Origin: Pseudomonadota bacterium
GTDB lineage: Bacteria > BMS3Abin14
Direction: 5' to 3'
Assembly (NCBI GenBank): GCA_030636965.1
Contig: DAOVVW010000113.1
Span: 1-5,032, forward strand
Length of the DNA stretch: 5,032 nt
Position 1 is the first letter of the stretch; the number at the start of each line of letters is the position of its first letter. The position numbers and the translations under genes were made by a program. Positions 1-5,032 of the stretch are shown here, in pieces. The notes under the pieces were generated by a model, which worked only from the letters and a program-made list of their open reading frames with translations, was not told where the DNA came from and did no database searches.

Positions 1-27
1 ATAAGGTGGGCGATGGAGGATATGCAG

Positions 28-79
28 GAACCCAGACTGTTAATTATAAGGGAACCACAAGGATAAACAGTCTGGGTTC
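28..79. repeat. Long inverted repeat, 14-bp perfect arms with 24-nt loop
   Basis: GAACCCAGACTGTT (28-41) and AACAGTCTGGGTTC (66-79) are exact reverse complements, separated by an AT-rich 24-nt loop. The right arm runs into TCTGGG/TCTAGGG-type motifs. It lies in non-coding DNA with no adjacent T-run, so it is not a classical terminator. It may be an end of a small non-autonomous element or a dispersed intergenic repeat. Confidence 0.65.
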
Positions 80-102
80 AGTGTCTAGGGTCTGGGATCT
101 AG
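71..102. repeat. Degenerate TCTGGG/TCTAGGG repeat tract
   Basis: TCTGGG (71-76), TCTAGGG (84-90), TCTGGGATCTAG (91-102): a short imperfect tandem theme on the plus strand with roughly 7-bp steps. It overlaps the right arm of the 28-79 inverted repeat. No function can be assigned. Confidence 0.4.
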
Positions 103-160
103 AAAAAACGTTAACCATCCAACGAGGAGGGCTCAAACCTGAGGGAAAAATGTATCCGTC

Positions 161-198
161 ATTCCGGACATCACGCCTACGGCGTGATGATCCGGAAT
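161..198. repeat. REP/MITE-like palindrome (ATTCCGGA...TCCGGAAT)
   Basis: ATTCCGGA (161-168) pairs with TCCGGAAT (191-198), and CATCACGCC (169-177) with GGCGTGATG (181-189). This gives a 17-bp stem with one bulged A (190) and a TAC loop. The surrounding GTCATTCCGG...CCGGAATCCA resembles dispersed GTCATTCC(C/G)G palindromes common in intergenic DNA of many proteobacteria (family knowledge; copy number in this genome is unknown). It is downstream of the 123-aa gene and could serve as a bidirectional mRNA-stabilising hairpin. There is no T-tract after it. Confidence 0.7.
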
Positions 199-287
199 CC
201 ACTCTGGAATAGAGTTATCTCACGCAGAGCCTAAGAAATCACAGAGGAAAGTTAATAACGGGTAAAACCCTACTAATCCTTCGTTCC

Positions 288-659
288 TTAATTGTTCCCG
301 GTCCTTCTTTCTACATTCATGTTCCTGATCGGTTTTATCTCCTCCAATAGAATGTCGCTTAACGGACCGACAATAAAGTCCCATACTTCCTGCCAGGTTT
401 CAAATTCGCCTTCCCGTTCCATACGATCTTCATACATCCGGGCATAACCATCTCCTCCTTCAAAAACATAGCATTTGCTGACCAGCCGCCACAAGCACAA
501 GTTCCTGATACCGCAAACGACTACACCGACCAATTCATCTCCGAGGTAAATACCTTTGTTGTGGCTCTTTCTGTATCCAGAACATTCTATCAGGCTGCCT
601 AATTTAACGTGGCTATGCCTCGTGTTGTACTTCAATGTTGTTCTTTTCAGGGATCTCAT
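288..659 (-). CDS. Uncharacterised protein, 123 aa
   Basis: ATG at 659 with an excellent Shine-Dalgarno AAGGAG (668-673, 8-nt spacer); stop TAA at 290-288. I do not recognise the product. The N-terminus is basic (MRSLKRTTLKYNTRH), then a probable beta-rich core with hydrophobic strand GDELVGVVVCGI and cysteines at 26, 49, 55 and 63, an acidic/basic stretch YEDRMEREGEFE, and a Trp-containing helix TWQEVWDFIVGPLSDIL. No signal peptide or clear transmembrane helix, so probably cytoplasmic. The cysteines are not in a recognisable CxxC zinc motif. It is 67 bp downstream of the PilZ gene on the same strand and could be the last gene of the same transcript. Its GC (~47% over four counted 60-base lines) is lower than the PilZ gene's (60% in one counted line), hinting at a different origin or weaker constraint. 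Confidence 0.72.
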   Translation of the reverse strand: MRSLKRTTLKYNTRHSHVKLGSLIECSGYRKSHNKGIYLGDELVGVVVCGIRNLCLWRLVSKCYVFEGGDGYARMYEDRMEREGEFETWQEVWDFIVGPLSDILLEEIKPIRNMNVERRTGNN

Positions 660-667
660 GGTCTTCT

Positions 668-673
668 CTCCTT
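668..673 (-). promoter_or_regulatory. Ribosome binding site of the 123-aa gene
   Basis: AAGGAG on the minus strand, 8 nt before the ATG at 659. It supports the minus-strand gene over the overlapping plus-strand frame. Confidence 0.7.
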
Positions 674-726
674 CAATGCCAGGAATATTCGACAGACCAT
701 ACTGTGCATTTTACTTACCGACCCCG

Positions 727-1068
727 CTAACTGGAGGGGATATCCAGGACCTCCATCAACTTCTTTATTTCAGGAGAGTCCGGTTCAGCGAACCTCAACC
801 CCCTTCTCCTCATGACCTTGCCTCCCAGAACAGTGACGGAATCCATCCCGCTCTCCCAGGTTCTGCTGCACTTTATCCCGTCGATGGCAACACCGCGCTC
901 CATAAACACCAGGTCAAGCGCCAGGCTGTCAGGCCATTTGGTCGGATTCGAATAGAGGATGGACAGCCCGCTTCTGCTGATATTTAAGACCCAGCCCGAC
1001 TGACCGTTGTACCTGGCTATGGCATCCTTCTTGACAGCGCGCCGCGGATATGTCCTGCGAGTCCTCAT
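727..1068 (-). CDS. Single-domain PilZ protein (c-di-GMP binding)
   Basis: 113 residues if started at ATG 1068, which has AAGG (1075-1078) 6 nt upstream. The alternative GTG at 1083 would overlap the preceding stop by 4 bp (GTGA) and add five basic residues, but has no SD. Both c-di-GMP signatures of PilZ are present: RxxxR as R5-TYP-R9 and (D/N)xSxxG as NISRSG (29-34), spaced as usual before the beta-barrel. The barrel ends in RRRGLRFAEP followed by a C-terminal helix (EIKKLMEVLD). PilZ domains bind the dimeric second messenger and act as allosteric effectors for motility, polysaccharide or secretion; here there is no output domain, so it would act by partner binding. The partner cannot be deduced. 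It is tightly linked to the secreted-protein gene upstream. Confidence 0.9.
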   Translation of the reverse strand: MRTRRTYPRRAVKKDAIARYNGQSGWVLNISRSGLSILYSNPTKWPDSLALDLVFMERGVAIDGIKCSRTWESGMDSVTVLGGKVMRRRGLRFAEPDSPEIKKLMEVLDIPSS

Positions 1069-1074
1069 GTCACG

Positions 1075-1078
1075 CCTT
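1075..1078 (-). promoter_or_regulatory. Ribosome binding site deciding the PilZ start
   Basis: AAGG on the minus strand, 6 nt before the ATG at 1068, lying just upstream of the TGA of the secreted-protein gene. No comparable site precedes the GTG at 1083, so the shorter start is preferred. Confidence 0.5.
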
Positions 1079-1079
1079 T

Positions 1080-1541
1080 TCACCTGGGTTCGCAGAAACC
1101 GAAGGCCTGGTACGGCGCTACCGAGCCGTATTGACCAACATGTTCGGATAAAACACTGCAGAATGCATGACGGTAGTCACAGTAGTGGGGGAAGATTGTC
1201 ACTATCCTGACATAACCAACCGAGCTCACATCCAGCAGGGTCAGGCCGTTCATGTTATTCAGGATTGTAACCTCCTGGACATCCCAGACCGACTTGAGAA
1301 AAGCCGTTCCCGCCGCAAGGTCAATGGAGCTGATCACTATCTTTACTGTCTCAAAATCCGATGGTGGCTCCGTAATGCCAGTGTAAACACTCCCGTTTTT
1401 CCAGTAACCGAACGTTTTACTTGGAAAGACACACTCGAAAGCATCAGATCCGGCCAGAATCTTGAGATCCGCACCCGAATGGGAGGGAAGGGGTAAAAAT
1501 ATAAGAACGATCAGAAAAAGTCCCACAACAAAGCGATACAT
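1080..1541 (-). CDS. Secreted protein with four cysteines, 153 aa, function unknown
   Basis: ATG at 1541 chosen because GGGGGTG (1549-1555), one base off the SD consensus, sits 7 nt upstream; a GTG at 1559 would add six residues but has no SD. The product starts MYRF followed by a hydrophobic core (VVGLFLIVLIFLPLPL-like, ~5-18) and a small-residue region SHSGA, so a Sec signal peptide cleaved near residues 22-24 is likely. No lipobox cysteine, so not an evident lipoprotein. The mature part has Cys at 37, 121, 128 and 150, which could form two disulfides outside the cytoplasm, and alternating hydrophobic segments (VKIVISSIDL, GYVRIVTIF) suggesting a beta-rich fold. I do not recognise the family. 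Stop TGA at 1082-1080 is 11 bp from the PilZ ATG, implying co-transcription and perhaps translational coupling. Confidence 0.82.
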   Translation of the reverse strand: MYRFVVGLFLIVLIFLPLPSHSGADLKILAGSDAFECVFPSKTFGYWKNGSVYTGITEPPSDFETVKIVISSIDLAAGTAFLKSVWDVQEVTILNNMNGLTLLDVSSVGYVRIVTIFPHYCDYRHAFCSVLSEHVGQYGSVAPYQAFGFCEPR

Positions 1542-1570
1542 CTTGATCACCCCCAACACGACGGCTTTCA

Positions 1571-1771
1571 GATTGCCGGAGTGAGGAGTTCCCTGCCCAT
1601 CGATAACGGGAAGTGTGGTGCAACAAACTTCGCACCGTACAGGACCTTCACGATCCTCGATCCAGACGCTTTCAGGAAGGTCCTTTCAGGTAATCCCCCT
1701 CTGTAAATAACACCTCCAGCAACAACTTCAGACTGCCACCCCTGCCCCGTGACCGCACCCCCAAGGCCCGG
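1571..1771 (-). other. 67-codon stop-free stretch in frame with the 58-aa gene, between its TGA and the next stop at 1568
   Basis: Spacer between the small gene and the secreted-protein gene. Reading on in the small gene's frame, codons after the TGA (1774-1772) remain open until a TGA at 1570-1568, only 27 bp before the next gene's ATG. The conceptual peptide contains EVVAGGVIYRGGLPERTFLK and RIVKVLYGAKFVAPHFPL, which looks protein-like to the eye. There is no ATG near its beginning; the first in-frame GTG gives only 27 residues with a poorly spaced GAGG. Possibilities are a remnant of a longer gene cut by the TGA, stop read-through, or chance (67 open codons is not rare). I do not call it a gene. 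Confidence 0.25.
1641..1684. repeat. Inverted repeat, 9-bp perfect arms with 26-nt loop, in the leader of the secreted-protein gene
   Basis: AGGACCTTC (1641-1649) pairs perfectly with GAAGGTCCT (1676-1684). The loop holds a short tandem CGATCCT/CGATCCA (1651-1664). It lies about 100 nt upstream of the ATG at 1541. It is not followed by a T-run on either strand, so a Rho-independent terminator is unlikely. It could be a leader hairpin or a protein-binding dyad. Confidence 0.5.
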
Positions 1772-1948
1772 TCAGTTTTCCTTTTCTCCATTCCCCGGTA
1801 TCCTTTCCTGTGGGCACAGGATCTTCATCAGATCGTCCACGCTCGAGAAGACGAGCTTCTCGTCTTTCTGGATGTCCACGACCTGGCCCAGCAAGCCCTC
1901 CGGGTTGTTCTTTTGACGCTTATAGATCCGGATAATGTAGCTCTCCAC
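1772..1948 (-). CDS. Small conserved-looking protein, 58 aa, function unknown
   Basis: GTG start at 1948 preceded by a strong Shine-Dalgarno GGAGG (1956-1960, 7-nt spacer); stop TGA at 1774-1772. The product begins VESYIIRIYKRQ and contains GLLGQVVDIQ and VFSSVDDLMKIL. This reads as two or three beta-strands followed by an amphipathic helix, with no signal peptide or membrane segment, so it is probably a small cytoplasmic protein. From memory, short proteins starting ES/NYIVRIYRR and ending in a DEL..IL-type helix occur in deltaproteobacterial genomes, but I cannot verify this here and know no function. It lies 149 bp downstream of the big regulator, on the same strand, and 230 bp upstream of the secreted-protein start. 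The in-frame codons beyond its TGA stay open for 67 more codons (see separate entry). The translation initiation signal makes it much more likely real than a chance frame. Confidence 0.77.
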   Translation of the reverse strand: MESYIIRIYKRQKNNPEGLLGQVVDIQKDEKLVFSSVDDLMKILCPQERIPGNGEKEN

Positions 1949-1955
1949 AGGTAAA

Positions 1956-1960
1956 CCTCC
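1956..1960 (-). promoter_or_regulatory. Ribosome binding site of the 58-aa gene
   Basis: GGAGG on the minus strand, 7 nt before the GTG at 1948. It is a near-perfect anti-SD match, decides the GTG start and is the main support for this short gene. Confidence 0.75.
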
Positions 1961-1976
1961 AGGTGGACAGGAATCG

Positions 1977-1991
1977 TTTTCCCCGGGAAAA
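1977..1991. promoter_or_regulatory. 15-bp palindrome upstream of the small gene (possible operator)
   Basis: TTTTCCC-C-GGGAAAA is a perfect 7-bp inverted repeat around a single central base, 28 bp before the GTG of the 58-aa gene. Partial outer symmetry (GGA / TTCC on the minus strand) surrounds it. Short dyads of this kind often bind dimeric regulators. There is no U-tract, so it does not look like a terminator. No binding protein can be named. Confidence 0.3.
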
Positions 1992-2097
1992 TCCTTCTTC
2001 TCAGGGTAAAGATACCCGGTGGAGACTTACTTTTAGGTTACAGTTGGAGAGATTTTTCGAATCGGTGAAGGTAATTAAGGAGCAGGATGTCCCTGAA

Positions 2098-5032
2098 TTA
2101 TTTCATGGACCGCAGCTGACTGCAGATCTTTTCGGTGGTTGGCGACAGACCGGTGCCCAGTGTTTCACTCAGGACCTTGCGGCACCTTCGGCAGACCTGG
2201 ATCCCCTCGGACAATCTCCCGAGCTTCAGGTAGCAGTTCATCAGGTTCCGGTAAAGGTCTTCCTCCAACGGATCCACTTCCAGCAGTTTCTGGTACCACT
2301 CAATGGCCTCCTCGTGACGATCCCTCGATTGGAGGTGGCAGCAGTAAGCACTGGCGGTACGAAGGAATCTGTTTCGCAGGCGCTCGCTGCGGGCAATGGC
2401 CCATGGCTGATGGTTATCCCCGGCCATGAACTGCCCCCGGTACATACCCATGAGTTTAGCTGCAAGACGGTCCAGAACTGCATCATCACCGGATTGAACC
2501 TTTTCCAAATCATTTGCGAGACGGCTCAGCAAACGCTCCAGAGCCCACGAATCCACCCAGCAGCAATCCGGGTTGAGAGACACGTTACCCTCACGAAGAA
2601 CGATGGCATCGTCGACACCCAGTGACTTTCTCAGGCGATGAAGGGTAACATTGAAGGACTGATGGGCCGCGGCCCCGTCGGAATCCGGCCATAGAGCATC
2701 GTAAATCTGCTCCACCGGAACTTTACGGCCTCCCAGGGCGATGATCACTTTGAGCAGATCCAACTGCTTTTGCTTCCCGCGTGCTTCCGATCGGAGAGGC
2801 TCGTCGTTAATGACCACCTCGAAGCGTCCCATGGTGTAGATCCTCACAGGCCAGGGCCAGGTTTCGAGATCATACAATTCACCTACAGGCTTCAGATGCC
2901 GCTTTTTTATCAGGCCTTGAACATACTCAACTTCGATCTCTTCTTTCAGAGCTTGAGTGCATATTACGGACATGACATCAGGACGCCAGAAATAGAAGTT
3001 GGAAAAACCGCCACGTTTCCCAGCGGAAATGGCGCTGCGAATGAAATCCACGATTCCTTCGTCGTCATTCTCAAGAGCGAACCATGCCTTCCTGATCTCG
3101 ACCATGAATTGAAAATAGGCGCTATTAATCCTTTTGGCGATGTTGGAGGCTTTTTTCAGAAATTTCAGTGCTCTTTTGCGATCCTCCAGTTCCCAATAAA
3201 TCTCTGACATGCCTAAAATCGTGAAGAAGTCCCCAGCAAAACTCCCTACTTCCTTCGCCAATTTAAGGGATTCTTTACCGTGCTCGAGGGCCAGGTTCAG
3301 ATCTCCAAGGACCATGGCATACCAGGCAGACAGGAAATGGTAATAACTTTTGTCCCATGCTGATGGTCCCAACAGAACGTGTTCCATCTTCTTGAGACAT
3401 GATATTGAAAATTCCAGATCTCCTTCGCAAAGGGCGCTGGTTGCACTATGCCCCAGAAGGTAAGTATCCCAAATGTGCACACCTGCTTCCTGTGCAAGTT
3501 TAAGCGCATCTTCGACAACGGTTCGACACTCCTCAAATCTCGAGTTCACCCAATGGTTAATGGCCTCCACATTTGACATCATTAAAGAGATTGATGGATT
3601 GTCGGTCTTTCCCTCGAAGCGTCGCTTCGTATTGTTTATAATAATCTCCGCCTTACCAAATTCACCGATCCAGGAATAATGATTCGCCAAAAGTTGAACG
3701 GTTAACGCTTCAAGTTGGTAATTCGACTGTTCTCGCAGCAATTCTATTGCACGTTCCGCCCATGATATGAGATCAGGATGGGTCGGATTCCTCATGGAAA
3801 GGGCACTGAACATGGCTGATGCAACCATCCCTTCAATCTCCGGCAATGGATAGGCAGGATATTTTGTCTGAATCCGGCTCATCTCCTCGATCAGCCAATC
3901 GAAGGAGTCATAATTGCTCATTCCATTGAACACAGCGTAGACCATACCTGTCCAGGACAGGTAGATGCCCGCAACATCTTCCGCTGCCGAGAAAGCCTCG
4001 TATGCCTCCTGAAACCGTCTCAGGCTTTCAGGGGGATTCAGGAAAGAGACGGAATACCCCAGCCAGTACTGCAGCCATGGATCGGCATTCCGAAGATCTT
4101 CGGGCAAGGAAACGATCCACCCTTGCAGGGTCTGGAAGCGGCCCTGCTGGAAGATTGCCTGCGCCCGCACTTTAATCAAGTTTGCCGCGCTTACCCAGTC
4201 TTCAGCCTCCATGTAGAGATGAATCGCCTCCTCAGCGCTACCCTCTGCTTCGAGGATTCCGGCCGCCTTTTTCCGCAAACTCATGACCTCTTCCGGACCC
4301 AATTCCTTCAGTCCCCTTGCCTGCAGAAACTCCCTGAACAGGGCGTGGAACTGGTAAATCGGCGGTTCTTTTGAAAAGCGAATAGTAAAGAGATTCCCTT
4401 CAGTCAGATGTTCGAGAATAGAGGATGATTCCTCATTACCTGAAATTTTCTGCGCCATTGCGGCGGTTTTGCGCGGGAAAAAGCAGACCTTGAGCAGAAG
4501 TTCCCGGACAGAAGGATCGAGCTTTCGCCACACCTCAGCGGCATAATAGTCGAACGTTACCTCCCGGGAAGCGACCTCGGTCCCCTCAGGAAGAACACCC
4601 TTGCCGTCCATGCTCTCGGCGATGAGGGTCAGGCCCGCCACCCATCCGTCCACCCGCTCATTGAGGCGCACAACATCGTCGTGCGTGATATCCAGGATAC
4701 CGTGCACGCCAAGGATCCCCTGGCACTCCTCCAGATCCAACCTGAGGCCATGCCAGGAAATGTGTTTGAGCCCGCGGTTGGCCCTGAGCCTGGCAAGGTC
4801 CCCGGGAGGAGCCAGGCGGCTGACGACGAAAAGCCTGACATCGCCCGGTATCCTGGTTACAGCCTGCTGCAGGACCTGAACCAGGTAACTCCCCTGGGGA
4901 AGGTTCTCAAAGTTATCCAGTACCACGACACCGGGAGTTTTCAGAAGGGGGAAAAGATCCCCGAAGAAACGCCTGGAAAACTGGTCGATGCTGTGCATGT
5001 ACTCCGGCGTAAAGAGGGAAAGCTCCCCGCTG
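2098..5032 (-). CDS. STAND-ATPase / helical-repeat / winged-helix-BTAD transcriptional regulator (5' end beyond window)
   Basis: Partial gene: the frame is open to the window edge (an upstream ...SGELSLFTPEY precedes the first visible Met codon at 4998), so the true start and Walker A P-loop lie outside. 977 residues are visible. Numbered from the edge: Walker B-like VVVLDNFE (~35-42), sensor-like VVSR (~69-72) followed by LARLRANRGL, and the GWVAGL motif (~129-134), all typical of MalT-type STAND ATPases. Then a winged-helix-like ATPase tail (~150-235) and a long TPR-like helical region (~255-710). At the C-terminus is an OmpR/SARP-type winged helix (~728-823; RIYTMGRFEV, recognition-helix-like SFNVTLHRLRKSLG) and a BTAD domain (~850-973; YRGQF, EEAIEWYQKLLEVDPLEEDL). 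Family knowledge: such proteins are ligand-gated cytoplasmic activators. The DNA-binding module is C-terminal, as in MalT, but of SARP type rather than LuxR type. Ligand and targets are unknown. The middle is AT-richer than both ends. Ends in TAA with no convincing terminator. Confidence 0.93.
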   Translation of the reverse strand, partial: SGELSLFTPEYMHSIDQFSRRFFGDLFPLLKTPGVVVLDNFENLPQGSYLVQVLQQAVTRIPGDVRLFVVSRLAPPGDLARLRANRGLKHISWHGLRLDLEECQGILGVHGILDITHDDVVRLNERVDGWVAGLTLIAESMDGKGVLPEGTEVASREVTFDYYAAEVWRKLDPSVRELLLKVCFFPRKTAAMAQKISGNEESSSILEHLTEGNLFTIRFSKEPPIYQFHALFREFLQARGLKELGPEEVMSLRKKAAGILEAEGSAEEAIHLYMEAEDWVSAANLIKVRAQAIFQQGRFQTLQGWIVSLPEDLRNADPWLQYWLGYSVSFLNPPESLRRFQEAYEAFSAAEDVAGIYLSWTGMVYAVFNGMSNYDSFDWLIEEMSRIQTKYPAYPLPEIEGMVASAMFSALSMRNPTHPDLISWAERAIELLREQSNYQLEALTVQLLANHYSWIGEFGKAEIIINNTKRRFEGKTDNPSISLMMSNVEAINHWVNSRFEECRTVVEDALKLAQEAGVHIWDTYLLGHSATSALCEGDLEFSISCLKKMEHVLLGPSAWDKSYYHFLSAWYAMVLGDLNLALEHGKESLKLAKEVGSFAGDFFTILGMSEIYWELEDRKRALKFLKKASNIAKRINSAYFQFMVEIRKAWFALENDDEGIVDFIRSAISAGKRGGFSNFYFWRPDVMSVICTQALKEEIEVEYVQGLIKKRHLKPVGELYDLETWPWPVRIYTMGRFEVVINDEPLRSEARGKQKQLDLLKVIIALGGRKVPVEQIYDALWPDSDGAAAHQSFNVTLHRLRKSLGVDDAIVLREGNVSLNPDCCWVDSWALERLLSRLANDLEKVQSGDDAVLDRLAAKLMGMYRGQFMAGDNHQPWAIARSERLRNRFLRTASAYCCHLQSRDRHEEAIEWYQKLLEVDPLEEDLYRNLMNCYLKLGRLSEGIQVCRRCRKVLSETLGTGLSPTTEKICSQLRSMK

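Noticed and set aside
6..212. 68-codon plus-strand open frame at the left edge
   Set aside because: It runs straight through two inverted repeats, and the peptide is low in recognisable structure.
252..272. GGGTAAAACCC dyad downstream of the 123-aa gene as its terminator
   Set aside because: The stem is only 4 bp and lacks a U-tract.
556..987. 143-codon plus-strand open frame overlapping the PilZ and 123-aa genes
   Set aside because: It is antisense to two genes with good ribosome binding sites, one with clear PilZ motifs. Its own product has no recognisable domain.
1717..1738. Possible sigma-54 promoter (TGGCA ... TTGCT on the minus strand)
   Set aside because: The GG and GC elements are separated by about 15 bases instead of the required 10.
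1750..1774. Selenocysteine recoding at the TGA of the 58-aa gene (TGACCG/CGGTCA hairpin)
   Set aside because: The 6-bp stem includes the TGA itself and has a 13-nt loop, unlike a bacterial SECIS placed downstream of the codon. No Sec-type motif (CxxU, UxxC) surrounds it.
2004..2017. GGGTA-AAGA-TACCC hairpin as terminator of the regulator gene
   Set aside because: The stem is only 5 bp and no T-run directly follows on the minus strand.
2025..2075. Sigma-70-like promoter for the small gene (TTCGAA ... TAACCT on the minus strand)
   Set aside because: Weak boxes with about 15-bp spacing; not distinguishable from background by eye.
1963..2625. 220-codon plus-strand open frame opposite the regulator's C-terminus
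   Set aside because: It lies almost wholly antisense to the winged-helix/BTAD coding region, which is supported by clear family motifs; long antisense frames are common opposite such genes.

Overview
The window holds a run of five genes, all on the minus strand, so transcription goes from the right edge to the left. Order in the direction of transcription: the C-terminal ~977 residues of a very large signal-transduction ATPase/transcriptional regulator, whose N-terminus lies beyond the right edge; a 58-residue small protein; a secreted ~153-residue protein with four cysteines; a single-domain PilZ (c-di-GMP receptor type) protein; and a 123-residue protein I do not recognise. No rRNA, tRNA, CRISPR array or transposase is visible.

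Source organism: GC content is moderate (about 40-65% by local hand counts). GTG starts are used, Shine-Dalgarno sites are clear, and the regulator has a MalT-like ATPase core with a SARP-type DNA-binding module at its C-terminus. Together with a stand-alone PilZ protein and GTCATTCCGGA...TCCGGAATCC intergenic palindromes, this suggests a free-living Gram-negative bacterium, possibly of the deltaproteobacterial (Desulfobacterota-like) group. This is inference; no marker gene is present.

Layout: 1-287 is non-coding and carries two strong inverted repeats: a 14-bp-arm hairpin merging into TCTGGG/TCTAGGG motifs, and a REP/MITE-like palindrome. 288-659 is the orphan gene, of lower GC. 727-1068 is the PilZ gene. 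1080-1541 is the secreted-protein gene; it lies 11 bp upstream of the PilZ gene, or overlaps it by 4 bp if PilZ starts at an alternative GTG. 1542-1771 is a leader/spacer with a 9-bp-arm inverted repeat and a stop-free frame that continues the small gene's frame past its TGA. 1772-1948 is the small gene, too short to stand out in ordinary ORF calling. 1949-2097 is a 149-bp spacer with a 15-bp palindrome. 2098-5032 is the partial regulator.

How they may work together (inference): the regulator should sense a ligand or partner through its STAND ATPase and helical repeats and bind DNA through its C-terminal winged helix and BTAD. The co-directional small, secreted and PilZ genes are natural candidates for a cell-surface or c-di-GMP-linked response under its control. 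Nothing in the sequence proves the regulatory link, and no complete novel system is evident.
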